Of a DNA stretch of 57,553 bases, positions 48,416 through 56,607 are shown one piece after another. The stretch's first letter is position 1; the number at the start of each line of letters is the position of its first letter. Origin of the DNA: an uncultured beta proteobacterium (lineage in GTDB: Bacteria; Pseudomonadota; Gammaproteobacteria; Burkholderiales; Burkholderiaceae). The notes beneath the pieces were generated by a model. It made no database searches. It worked only from the letters and a program-made list of their open reading frames with translations, and was not told where the DNA came from. A program made the translations under genes and the position numbers. The stretch lies in the NCBI GenBank assembly GCA_903944725.1, contig CAJASX010000084.1, forward strand, positions 1 to 57,553, read 5' to 3'.

Positions 48416-49414
48416 TTATTTTTTAGATCCTTGATACCAATTTGATGCGGTATATAGCGACCAAGCAAATTGGATCAAGACCAGACTCACTGCGCTGGCT
48501 GGCAAGGCAAGAAGTACGCCAAAAAATCCAAACAGCTTACCGAAGATGAGTAAGGCAAATAAAACGGCAACAGGATGTAAGCCAATGCGCTCGCCGACGA
48601 GCCGAGGCGTTAAGAAAAAACCTTCTAACATTTGCCCGATACCAAATACGACTAATACACCAACCACCTCTGCTGTAAGACCAAATTGCAAAATAGCCGC
48701 CAGGACAGCAAGTATAAATCCAAGCCAAAAACCCAAGTAAGGAATGATGACCACAATTGCGGTAAAGACCCCTAAAGCAATTGCACCACGTACGCCAATA
48801 ATGGAAAGGCCGGCGCAGTAATAAACTGCCATCACCAAAATAACTAGTATTTGACCCCGCAAATATTGTGAGAGTAATCCATCGGTTTTAGCGCAAAGGT
48901 GTTGCGCAGTTACCTGAAAGCGCAAAGGAATTAATTTTTTTAAATATTCAAAGAAATGATTCCAATCAATCAGAAGATAAAACAACACAAAAAGTGTTAA
49001 GACTAAATCAATCAAGACGCCCAGAATTGATCCCCCCGAAGAGAGGATGGTACCTAAGGTGGTATTAACTACATTCTTGGCGTTATCGCTTAATAAAGCA
49101 CCAATTTTTTGGGTGGCAATTTCTTTAAGCGCACCCCAATCAAAAACAATGTTGTGCTCGGTTAATTTTGGTGCTAGCCACAATTGGGTTTTTTCAATCC
49201 AGGTGGGCAATTGCGCTTTAATCAAGGGGATTTCTTGACCAATTAGGCTAATCAGCAGAATGACAATGCCAGCTAGTAGGCTTAAACCAAAAACCATCGC
49301 TAAACTAGCAGCCAATGCTTTTGGTAGGTGATGACGCTCGAGCCATAAGCCTACTGGACGTAAAGCATACGCCAAGATGAATGCAGCAAGAAAGGGGGTA
49401 AAAATTTCGGCCAT
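48416..49414 (-). CDS. AI-2E family transporter (PerM-like permease)
   Basis: This 332-residue inner-membrane protein has about seven hydrophobic segments and the family marks LIDLVLTLFVLFYLLID, IPYLGFWLGF and VLFALLIFGKLFGFFGVLLALP. Family members are assigned to export or exchange of small molecules, but the substrate is mostly unknown. The N-terminus starts in the middle of the usual first helix (FTPFLAAFILAYALRP at 5-20). An in-frame stop lies eight codons upstream of the ATG, so no longer start is possible. A GAGG ribosome-binding site supports this ATG. It is first in perM-hda-HAD-pcnB and divergent from purM. Confidence 0.9.
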   Translation of the reverse strand: MAEIFTPFLAAFILAYALRPVGLWLERHHLPKALAASLAMVFGLSLLAGIVILLISLIGQEIPLIKAQLPTWIEKTQLWLAPKLTEHNIVFDWGALKEIATQKIGALLSDNAKNVVNTTLGTILSSGGSILGVLIDLVLTLFVLFYLLIDWNHFFEYLKKLIPLRFQVTAQHLCAKTDGLLSQYLRGQILVILVMAVYYCAGLSIIGVRGAIALGVFTAIVVIIPYLGFWLGFILAVLAAILQFGLTAEVVGVLVVFGIGQMLEGFFLTPRLVGERIGLHPVAVLFALLIFGKLFGFFGVLLALPASAVSLVLIQFAWSLYTASNWYQGSKK

Positions 49415-49487
49415 AGTGCTTTGATCCTCTAGAATTCAATGATTCTACTGATCAAGTACAGTTCACTCCTAATTAACCCCCTTTTTT

Positions 49488-50540
49488 ATGACTAAATCTA
49501 CCCCCCTTCAGGCTAAAGGCCTCTCTTATCTTGACGCTGGAGTCGATATTGATGCTGGCGACGCCTTGGTTGAGCGAATCAAGCCTATGGCCAAAAAGAC
49601 CATGCGTGAAGGGGTTTTAGCGGGTATTGGGGGTTTTGGAGCCCTATTTGAGATTCCTAAACGTTATCGCGAACCCGTCTTGGTTTCAGGTACTGATGGG
49701 GTGGGCACCAAGCTCAGATTGGCTTTTGAGTGGAATTGCCATGCCACCATTGGTCAAGATTTGGTTGCAATGAGTGTGAATGATATTTTGGTGCAAGGGG
49801 CTGAGCCTTTATTTTTCCTCGATTATTTTGCTTGCGGTAAATTAAGTGTTGAGACCGCTACGATGGTAATTAGCGGTATTGCTAAAGGCTGTGAGTTGGC
49901 AGGCTGTGCCTTGATTGGTGGCGAGACGGCAGAGATGCCTGGCATGTATCCCCCTGGAGAATACGATTTAGCTGGTTTTGCAGTCGGTGCAGTCGAAAAA
50001 TCAAAAATTATTGATGGCTCTCGTATTTGTCCTGGTGATGCAGTGTTGGCGATTGCTTCGAGTGGTGCCCATAGCAATGGATACTCGTTGGTGCGAAAAA
50101 TTATTGAGCATGCTGGGGCAAAGCCAAGTGACGATCTAGATGGTCGGCCATTAATAGAGGTAGTTATGGCGCCAACTGAAATTTACGTTAAACCGCTCTT
50201 ACAACTCATGACGGAAATTGATTTAAAAGGCTTAGCGCATATTACTGGTGGTGGCATTGTCGATAATGTGCCGCGGGTCTTACCTGAAAAAATGCAAGCT
50301 GTTTTGCAGCGCGATACTTGGCAGCTACCCGCTTTATTTCGTTGGTTGCAAACGCAAGGGGGCGTGACTGATAGCGAGATGGTGCGGGTATTTAACTGTG
50401 GCATTGGAATGGTACTGATTGTCGCCCCCGAGCTAGCAACAACCGCTTTACAGTCATTAGCTACTCAGGGTCTCAAGGCTTGGGTGGTGGGTGAGGTTCG
50501 CGAGCGCCCGAATGGTGAGCAGCAAACCCTCATCATTTAA
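49488..50540 (+). CDS. purM: phosphoribosylformylglycinamidine cyclo-ligase
   Basis: PurM closes the imidazole ring to make aminoimidazole ribonucleotide in purine synthesis. The 350 residues have the N-terminal [13 protein letters not shown] (13-25), [10 protein letters not shown] at 67-76, [19 protein letters not shown] and the C-terminal [16 protein letters not shown], all as expected. The ATG is preceded by a T-rich stretch without a ribosome-binding site. It is a single gene divergent from perM (73 bases apart); its stop region overlaps miaA by four bases. The perM-hda/purM pairing recurs in Burkholderiales. Confidence 0.98.
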   Translation: MTKSTPLQAKGLSYLDAGVDIDAGDALVERIKPMAKKTMREGVLAGIGGFGALFEIPKRYREPVLVSGTDGVGTKLRLAFEWNCHATIGQDLVAMSVNDILVQGAEPLFFLDYFACGKLSVETATMVISGIAKGCELAGCALIGGETAEMPGMYPPGEYDLAGFAVGAVEKSKIIDGSRICPGDAVLAIASSGAHSNGYSLVRKIIEHAGAKPSDDLDGRPLIEVVMAPTEIYVKPLLQLMTEIDLKGLAHITGGGIVDNVPRVLPEKMQAVLQRDTWQLPALFRWLQTQGGVTDSEMVRVFNCGIGMVLIVAPELATTALQSLATQGLKAWVVGEVRERPNGEQQTLII

Positions 50541-51559
50541 TCGTCAGTTGTCCTGAGTAGTTGAGTTAAGCAATAGTCGAGGGCTTGGCGTTGACCGCTA
50601 AGACTCTGCGAATCAAAGCATTGCCTTGCTGAAATTGCCCTTAGCCAAGTTAACTGTCGCTTCGCAAGTTGACGCGTAGCGGTTAAGGCTTTTTCACGCA
50701 TGCCGTCATAAGAGTCTTGACCTGCTAAGTAATTCCATACTTGGCGATAGCCAACTGCACGCATTGCTGGTAAATCAGCATGAATTTCAGGGCGTTGACG
50801 CAGTGCCACAACTTCGTCGATAAAGCCCTTATCAAGCATTGCATCAAAGCGGCTTGTAAGACTCTCATGCAAAAGTTTGCGTTCGCTTGGCTCAAGCGTC
50901 ATCAGTTTTAGACCCAGAGGAATAATTGCGCCAGTGCGCCCATCAGGGTTAGGATCGGCAGCCAACCAACTTGACATCGATCGCCCGCTGACTAAAAAGA
51001 CCTCGAGCGCACGTTGAATACGTTGAGAATCATGGGGCTTAAGGCGCGCAGCAGTAAGGGGGTCAACTTGATTTAATTCGGCATGTAAGGCTGGCCAGCC
51101 CAAGGACCCTGCCCGGGTTTCTAATTGCTTCCGAAGTAGCGGGTTGGCCGCTGGTAGGCTTGATAGGCCATAAGCCCACGCACGCCAATACAACATCGTG
51201 CCACCGACCACGATGGGAAGATTGCCACGAGCCTGTATTTCTTGGCAAAGGCGCTTTGCATCTAGAGCAAAACGCGCTGCCGAGTAGCTTTCCTGCGGCT
51301 CAAGAATATCAATTAAGTGATGCGGTATTGCCGCACGATCAGCCGGTGAAGGCTTTGCACTGCCAATATCTAATCCCCGATAAACTAAGGCTGAATCCAT
51401 ACTAATTAACTCAACTTGTACCCCATGTAGCGCAGCCTGCTGAGCCACAGTGAGGGCTAAATCACTTTTACCGCTGCCAGTAGGCCCCGCAATACAGAGA
51501 ATCGTGTGGGAGCTTTTAGAGAGGTTACTGCTTAGCCTAGCGGACTGTTTTAGGGACAT
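50537..51559 (-). CDS. miaA: tRNA dimethylallyltransferase
   Basis: MiaA adds the isopentenyl group to A37 of tRNAs reading codons that begin with U. From the ATG at 51559 the protein has 340 residues, with the P-loop GPTGSGKS at 25-32, [18 protein letters not shown] at 52-69, [11 protein letters not shown] and the C-terminal [13 protein letters not shown]. The open frame runs 60 codons further upstream, but that part is not MiaA-like and overlaps the upstream region of dedA, so it is excluded. The gene is alone on its strand and converges on purM. Confidence 0.97.
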   Translation of the reverse strand: MSLKQSARLSSNLSKSSHTILCIAGPTGSGKSDLALTVAQQAALHGVQVELISMDSALVYRGLDIGSAKPSPADRAAIPHHLIDILEPQESYSAARFALDAKRLCQEIQARGNLPIVVGGTMLYWRAWAYGLSSLPAANPLLRKQLETRAGSLGWPALHAELNQVDPLTAARLKPHDSQRIQRALEVFLVSGRSMSSWLAADPNPDGRTGAIIPLGLKLMTLEPSERKLLHESLTSRFDAMLDKGFIDEVVALRQRPEIHADLPAMRAVGYRQVWNYLAGQDSYDGMREKALTATRQLAKRQLTWLRAISARQCFDSQSLSGQRQALDYCLTQLLRTTDD

Positions 51560-51633
51560 TTGGTAATTATAGGAACCTTGAGTAGCTAAGCCTGTTAATA
51601 TCCACCTCAATTTCAATTGAAGAGGCTCAGTTA

Positions 51634-52284
51634 ATGGATACCTTAATCCAATTAGGCGATTTCTTTTTACACGTTGATCGCCATTTAGATTTGGTGATTC
51701 AAAATTATGGCAATTGGGCCTATGGCATTTTGTTCGCAATTGTTTTTGCTGAAACTGGTTTAGTTATTGCCCCCTTTTTGCCGGGTGATTCGTTGCTATT
51801 TATTGCTGGAGCCTATTGTGCTACTGGTCACTTTAATGCGCTTACATTATGTGGGGGATTATTAGTGGCCGCAGTCGTCGGTAATACTGTCAATTATTTT
51901 ATCGGTCGTTGGATTGGCGAAAAGGTGTTTGCCAGCCAGTCGCGCTGGATTGATCAAGCCGCCTTAAGAAAAACCCATGCATTTTATGAAAAACACGGAG
52001 GTAAAACAATTATTCTGGCCCGTTTTTTACCGATTGTTAGAACCTTTGCACCTTTTGTGGCGGGTGTTTCGGCAATGAATTTTGCGCGCTTTCAATTTTT
52101 TAATATTGTCGGTGCTGGTATCTGGGTTATTGGGCTTGTTATTGCAGGATATTTTTTTGGTAACATTCCAATCATTCGTGAAAACTTAAATGTAATTGTT
52201 TTGGTCGGGGTTGGCGCAGCAGCATTGCCAGTGGCTTTTGCAGCATTAATTAAGACTGTACAAGCGCTGCGCAACAAGCGGTAA
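51634..52284 (+). CDS. DedA family membrane protein
   Basis: This 216-residue protein has four to five hydrophobic segments and the DedA-family marks FAETGLVIAPFLPGD (38-52, with E40 and D52) and ARFLPIVRTFAPFVAG (129-144, with R130 and R136). Members are proton-dependent inner-membrane transporters, several of which flip undecaprenyl phosphate or phospholipids; the substrate of this one is not known. A GAGG ribosome-binding site lies before the ATG. It is a single gene, divergent from miaA and convergent with the SirB1 gene 24 bases downstream. Confidence 0.93.
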   Translation: MDTLIQLGDFFLHVDRHLDLVIQNYGNWAYGILFAIVFAETGLVIAPFLPGDSLLFIAGAYCATGHFNALTLCGGLLVAAVVGNTVNYFIGRWIGEKVFASQSRWIDQAALRKTHAFYEKHGGKTIILARFLPIVRTFAPFVAGVSAMNFARFQFFNIVGAGIWVIGLVIAGYFFGNIPIIRENLNVIVLVGVGAAALPVAFAALIKTVQALRNKR

Positions 52285-52308
52285 GGCTGAAAAGTACCAT
52301 TAGAAAAA

Positions 52309-53151
52309 CTAATTTTGCCGACTTTGGCTTTCTAAGGTCGCAATGTGTTCACGAATTTCATCTGCATCACCTGCTTCTGGCGATGCGACTAAGTAGCGCT
52401 GCATATCTTCAAGCGCTGGGCGTAAATATTCTAGTTGGGCAAGAATCAAGCCGCGATCGCGAATTTCTTCGATTGAATCAGGCAATAAAATAACTAACCT
52501 TTGCTGCACTCCGAGCAATCTTTCCCAGCGTTCATTTTCGGTATAGATTAATTTTAGATTGCGCAGAAAGCGCGACAAAATTTCCCGCGAACTAGAGGCA
52601 CGTAAAAAAATATTTAAAGGTAGACTAACTTCATCTTGATACCCCTTAGCGTCTAAATAGGGGTCAAGCATTTCTTGTAATTCATTTTTTGAAAGTGAGG
52701 CTCCTGTTAATGGATCCATCACAATTTCACCTTGCTGTAAGGAAATGCGCATCATGAAATGGTTGGGGAAAGAGACGCCACGAATTTTAAGACCAATCTG
52801 TTGGCCTAATTCCATCATCAGCATCGCTAGAGAAATAGGAATGCCGCGCCGACTTTCAATAATATGATGTATGTAGGAATTTTCAGGCGCATAAAAATCA
52901 TTTGGATTTGGGCCAAAGCCTAATTCGCTATAAAAGAAATGCTTGAGATGCTGTAGCTTTTGTACTGCTGAAGTTTCAGGGGTAATGCGTTGTTTAAGAC
53001 GATTGCCGAGCTGATCAATTTGATCAAGGACAGTTTGGACATCTAAGTCGGGAAAAGCGTGTTGAGCAACTGCAATCGCCGCCTCAGTAAGAGGCAAAGA
53101 TTCATCTTCTGATACAAGGGACGTAAAGTAGTCGAGTTGTCGTGTCGGCAT
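52309..53151 (-). CDS. SirB1 family protein (transglutaminase-like/TPR)
   Basis: This 280-residue protein matches the SirB1 family: a transglutaminase-like N-terminal domain with RRGIPISLAML at 101-111 and FPNHFMMRI at 128-136, followed by a helical TPR-like region at about 190-270. The Cys of true transglutaminases is not apparent in the corresponding place, so catalysis is doubtful. The function of the family is not settled; in enterobacteria it is near genes for peptide release factor modification. It starts five bases after murJ and is probably co-transcribed with it. Confidence 0.88.
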   Translation of the reverse strand: MPTRQLDYFTSLVSEDESLPLTEAAIAVAQHAFPDLDVQTVLDQIDQLGNRLKQRITPETSAVQKLQHLKHFFYSELGFGPNPNDFYAPENSYIHHIIESRRGIPISLAMLMMELGQQIGLKIRGVSFPNHFMMRISLQQGEIVMDPLTGASLSKNELQEMLDPYLDAKGYQDEVSLPLNIFLRASSSREILSRFLRNLKLIYTENERWERLLGVQQRLVILLPDSIEEIRDRGLILAQLEYLRPALEDMQRYLVASPEAGDADEIREHIATLESQSRQN

Positions 53152-53156
53152 AGTTA

Positions 53157-54713
53157 CTATTTTGCATGACGGAGGAAATTTTGCCAGCGAATTCCGCCGA
53201 GTCTAATGCCGATAAAGTAAATTACTGCTGCAAGACTGAGCCAGCCAGCCAGTAGGCCAATGCGCAGCCAAGGCTGGGCTTGTAAGTCGATCCAGTTATG
53301 GGCTTGAGAGCCGAAATGCAGGATGAAGCCAAGCGGAATTAAGCCCACTGTTAGCCGAGCTAGGTATTTCCACCAACCCGCTGAAGTTGGTAATGCCCCG
53401 CGCCAGCAAAGCCCAACCCATAACATGGCAGCATTTAGACAGGCCCCAAGGCCAACCGATAAGGCTAAGCCGGCATGACCGAGCCAAGGCACAAAGATGA
53501 TATTTGCAAGCTGGGTAGAGACCAAGACCACTAGAGCAATTTTGACTGGGGTACGAATATCTTGGCGCGAATAAAACCCGGGGGCCAAAATTTTTATCAA
53601 AATCAGGCCAATTAAACCAACTCCGTAAGCAGCTAATGCGCGTTGTGTCATTAATACATCCAGCGCACTAAAGCGCCCGTAGTGATAAAGCACGGCTGCA
53701 ATTGGTTCGCCGAATAAAAATAGTGCGAGCGCACAAGGTGCAGCGAGCAGGAAAGTGAGTTGCAAGCCCCAAACCAATAATTCTTCAGCATGTTTGAGAT
53801 CTTGATTAGCATTTGCTTTACTAAGGCTTGGCAATAAAACCGTGCCAAGGGCAACTCCCAGTAGGGCAGTGGGAAACTCCATGAGTCGGTCGGCATAACT
53901 TAGCCAAGAAACGCTACCTGTAGTCAACCGTGAAGCAATATTGGTGTTAATTAACAAGGAAATTTGCGCCACCGATACAGCAAAAACCGCGGGTCCCATC
54001 AGGCGTAAAACGCGCCGTGCATCTGCATTAAAAAAGGCTTTATGAATGGCGCCAGGTAAAAAACCGATACGAGGTAAAAGGCCCAAACGCTTGAGGGCTG
54101 GAATTTGAATTAGTAATTGCAGTAATCCGCCAACCAAGACGCCAATACTAAGGGCGTAAATAGGTTGCTCTAGGTGAGGCGCAAGCCAAATAGCACTAAT
54201 AATCAGAGCTAGGTTAAGCAATACTGGGGTAAAGGCTGGCAGAGCAAAGCGTTGAAAGGTATTTAAAATACCAGCCGACAGGGAAACTAGCGAGATAAAC
54301 CCAATATAGGGAAACATGATGCGGGTCATGATCACACTAGCCTCAAAGGCTGGATCGCCGGTAAAGCCTGTAGCGATAAGCAAAATGAGGAGCGGTGCAC
54401 CGATTACCCCTAGACCAACCGTAAATAGCAGCGCCCAAAATAACAGGGTTGCGACGGCATTAATGAGCGCCTTAGATTGCGAGGGTTCACCGCGCGCAAC
54501 GATTTCACCCAAAATAGGCACAAAAGCCTGTGAAAAAGCCCCTTCAGCAAATAACCGCCGAAGTAAATTAGGTAACCTAAATGCCACGTTATAGGCATCA
54601 GTCCACTCTGAGGCCCCAAAACTGCGGGCAATCAGGGTTTCACGTAAAAGGCCAGTAATTCGGGATAACATCGTCAAAGAGCTAACTTTGACGGCGGCGG
54701 AAAGCAGATTCAT
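53157..54713 (-). CDS. murJ: lipid II flippase MurJ
   Basis: MurJ flips lipid II across the inner membrane for peptidoglycan synthesis. The 518 residues form about 14 hydrophobic helices of the MOP superfamily. The N-terminal part carries SRITGLLRETLIAR (17-30) and FRLPNLLRRLFAEGAFSQAF (45-64), both diagnostic, with the conserved charged residues in the central cavity. Length matches the family. It is divergent from rpsT across 140 bases, the common arrangement in beta- and gammaproteobacteria, and is followed directly by the SirB1 gene. Confidence 0.97.
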   Translation of the reverse strand: MNLLSAAVKVSSLTMLSRITGLLRETLIARSFGASEWTDAYNVAFRLPNLLRRLFAEGAFSQAFVPILGEIVARGEPSQSKALINAVATLLFWALLFTVGLGVIGAPLLILLIATGFTGDPAFEASVIMTRIMFPYIGFISLVSLSAGILNTFQRFALPAFTPVLLNLALIISAIWLAPHLEQPIYALSIGVLVGGLLQLLIQIPALKRLGLLPRIGFLPGAIHKAFFNADARRVLRLMGPAVFAVSVAQISLLINTNIASRLTTGSVSWLSYADRLMEFPTALLGVALGTVLLPSLSKANANQDLKHAEELLVWGLQLTFLLAAPCALALFLFGEPIAAVLYHYGRFSALDVLMTQRALAAYGVGLIGLILIKILAPGFYSRQDIRTPVKIALVVLVSTQLANIIFVPWLGHAGLALSVGLGACLNAAMLWVGLCWRGALPTSAGWWKYLARLTVGLIPLGFILHFGSQAHNWIDLQAQPWLRIGLLAGWLSLAAVIYFIGIRLGGIRWQNFLRHAK

Positions 54714-54853
54714 GGGCTGATTTTCCCCTATTTATCGGTCTACTGGGCTTTTTTGCCCCTTTCAGGTAAAATCTTTGCTTTTGGCGATCACCCAATGCTT
54801 CTCTCAAGTGCTCGTCCATTTTGACAAATCGTAATGAATAGGCAGGTTTAAAG

Positions 54854-55117
54854 ATGGCCAATACCGCACAAGCGCGTAAACGCGCTCGGCAAGCAGTTAA
54901 ACAAAATGAGCACAATTCGAGCTTACGTTCAAAATTGCGTACTTCTATTAAGGCTGTTCGTAAAGCAGTCGAGGCTGGTGATAAAGCGGCAGCTGCTAAA
55001 GTATTTATTGCTACCCAAGTCACTATCGACAAAATTACGGATAAAAAAATCGCTCATAAAAATACTGCTGCGCGTCAAAAATCACGCTTGTCAGCCGCTA
55101 TTAAGGCGATGGCTTAG
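54854..55117 (+). CDS. rpsT: 30S ribosomal protein S20
   Basis: S20 is a small basic helical protein that binds 16S rRNA. The 87 residues start [13 protein letters not shown] and contain the usual helix-rich Lys/Arg/Ala composition, with [19 protein letters not shown] and [13 protein letters not shown]. The start is ATG, not the TTG that limits translation in E. coli; an AGG lies seven bases upstream. A TAAAAT at 54767-54772 may be the -10 box, giving a leader of about 75 bases, but its -35 is poor. A strong terminator follows, so the gene is monocistronic. Confidence 0.98.
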   Translation: MANTAQARKRARQAVKQNEHNSSLRSKLRTSIKAVRKAVEAGDKAAAAKVFIATQVTIDKITDKKIAHKNTAARQKSRLSAAIKAMA

Positions 55118-55141
55118 TTTATATTTTTTAAAATTCAACTC

Positions 55142-55175
55142 AAGCCCGCTCCCTTTTTGAGCGGGTTTTTGTTTT
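55142..55175 (+). terminator. intrinsic terminator of rpsT
   Basis: CCCGCTC at 55145-55151 pairs with GAGCGGG at 55159-55165 around a seven-base loop; the stem can be extended by A-T pairs. It is followed at once by TTTTTGTTTT. This is the clearest rho-independent terminator in the window and also lies at the 3' end of the convergent DUF3579 gene. Confidence 0.9.
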
Positions 55176-55186
55176 AAAGTTGTGCT

Positions 55187-55489
55187 TCATGTTTTTGGTT
55201 CAAAGACACAGGCTTCTTCAATAGGCAGGTGATTGTCCTTGGCAAAATTGAGAACAAAGTCTAGCGCCATTGGGTCAAGATCATGAAGGCGGGTATCAAC
55301 TACAACAAATTTAATATTAGCAATCATTACTGGTCTAACGAATGGAGAGTAAGTAAAGCGCGGATCACCAGTGTCGCCTAGGGGGCGAAAGCTAGCCATA
55401 ACCCCGCAAAGGCGTTCAGCCCAATCGCTGGGTCGAAAGGGTTTACCGTTAGCAGTGAGCCCTTGGATAAAAAGTGTTTTATGGATCAA
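55187..55489 (-). CDS. DUF3579 domain-containing protein
   Basis: This 100-residue protein matches DUF3579, a small family known mainly from betaproteobacteria and of unknown function. Conserved parts are RPSDWAERLCGVMASF at 19-34 and YSPFVRPV at 47-54, followed by MALDFVLNFAKDNHLPIEEAC. There is no signal peptide or membrane helix, so it is probably cytoplasmic. The only usable start is TTG at 55489, because a stop lies two codons upstream and no ATG precedes the conserved part. It lies between rpsT and argF, as in other Burkholderiales, but on the opposite strand. Confidence 0.88.
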   Translation of the reverse strand: MIHKTLFIQGLTANGKPFRPSDWAERLCGVMASFRPLGDTGDPRFTYSPFVRPVMIANIKFVVVDTRLHDLDPMALDFVLNFAKDNHLPIEEACVFEPKT

Positions 55490-55555
55490 GAGTTAAAGCA
55501 GTCAAGATAGCGCAAGAAAAGTAGGGCAATATAAACTTAAGATTGTCATTTTAGT

Positions 55556-55560
55556 AGGTG
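55556..55560 (+). promoter_or_regulatory. ribosome-binding site bearing on the argF start
   Basis: AGGTG lies five bases before the TTG at 55566 but 14 bases before the next in-frame ATG at 55575. The spacing favours the TTG as the start of argF. Confidence 0.45.
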
Positions 55561-55565
55561 AAATT

Positions 55566-56573
55566 TTGGATAAGATGCAAAGTAAATCCGTTTTGGGGCA
55601 TGCTAGTTTAGCTTCCTTGGCTAAACCGCAGGTGCCCGGTCAAATTAAGCATTACCTCCAATTTACCGATTTAACGCGAGCTGAATATGACTATTTGATA
55701 CAGCGCACCGCTTGGTTAAAAGAACGTTTTAAGCGTTATGAAACATGGCACCCTTTGCATGATCGTACTCTTGCCATGATTTTTGAAAAACATTCAACGC
55801 GCACCCGCTTATCATTTGAGGCAGGCATCCATCAGCTTGGTGGTCATGCGGTTTATCTAAATACGCGCGATACCCAACTGGGTAGAGGCGAACCGGTAGA
55901 AGATGCTGCGCAAGTTATCTCGCGGATGACCGACATTATTATGATTCGCACCTTTGGTCAAGACATCATCGAGCGTTTTGCAGCTAACTCGCGGGTGCCA
56001 GTCATTAATGGTTTAACTAATGAATTTCATCCTTGTCAGGTCCTAACCGATATTTTTACTTTTGTTGAAGCGCGGGGGCCAATACAGGGAAAAACGGTCG
56101 CTTGGGTTGGCGATGCCAACAATATGGCCTACACCTGGATTCAAGCGGCTGAGCGTTTAGATTTTCAGTTACGTTTTTCAGCACCCGAGGGCTATCAACT
56201 TGATCATGCCCGTTTAAGTGGCGCTGCCTTAAATCATTTAATGGTTTGTGCTGACCCTCGAGACGCCGTAAAAGGCGCCGATTTAGTAACGACCGATGTC
56301 TGGACTAGCATGGGGTATGAAGATCAAAATACCATGCGGATGAAGGCTTTTAAAGATTGGATGGTCACTGAAGAGTTAATGGCATTAGCTAAACCAAGTG
56401 CCTTATTTATGCATTGTTTGCCAGCTCATCGGGGCGAGGAAGTAAGTGGTGCTGTGATTGACGGATCGCAAAGTGTAGTTTGGGAAGAGGCAGAAAATCG
56501 CTTGCATGTTCAAAAAGCTTTGATGGAGTATTTGCTGTGTGGACGTATCGCAGCTGACGGAGTTCCTGCTTGA
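55566..56573 (+). CDS. argF: ornithine carbamoyltransferase
   Basis: ArgF makes citrulline from ornithine and carbamoyl phosphate in arginine synthesis. The 335 residues have the carbamoyl phosphate-binding STRTR at 77-81 in FEKHSTRTR, HPCQ at 155-158, the DVWTSMGYE segment and the ornithine-binding HCLPAHRGEE from 283. The protein reads closely like Ralstonia ArgF but has an N-terminal extension of about 24 residues before KHYLQF. Start TTG 55566 is chosen on ribosome-binding-site spacing; ATG 55575 is nearly as likely. argG follows 34 bases later, so the two steps are probably co-transcribed. Confidence 0.96.
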   Translation: MDKMQSKSVLGHASLASLAKPQVPGQIKHYLQFTDLTRAEYDYLIQRTAWLKERFKRYETWHPLHDRTLAMIFEKHSTRTRLSFEAGIHQLGGHAVYLNTRDTQLGRGEPVEDAAQVISRMTDIIMIRTFGQDIIERFAANSRVPVINGLTNEFHPCQVLTDIFTFVEARGPIQGKTVAWVGDANNMAYTWIQAAERLDFQLRFSAPEGYQLDHARLSGAALNHLMVCADPRDAVKGADLVTTDVWTSMGYEDQNTMRMKAFKDWMVTEELMALAKPSALFMHCLPAHRGEEVSGAVIDGSQSVVWEEAENRLHVQKALMEYLLCGRIAADGVPA

Positions 56574-56607
56574 TAATGAATATCCTAATTTTGAATGAGT
56601 GGAAATA

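Noticed and set aside
54714..54853. GGGC-TTTTTT-GCCC and TTGACA in the murJ-rpsT gap as terminator or promoter
   Set aside because: The T run lies in the loop rather than after the stem, and TTGACA at 54821 has no -10 box at proper spacing.
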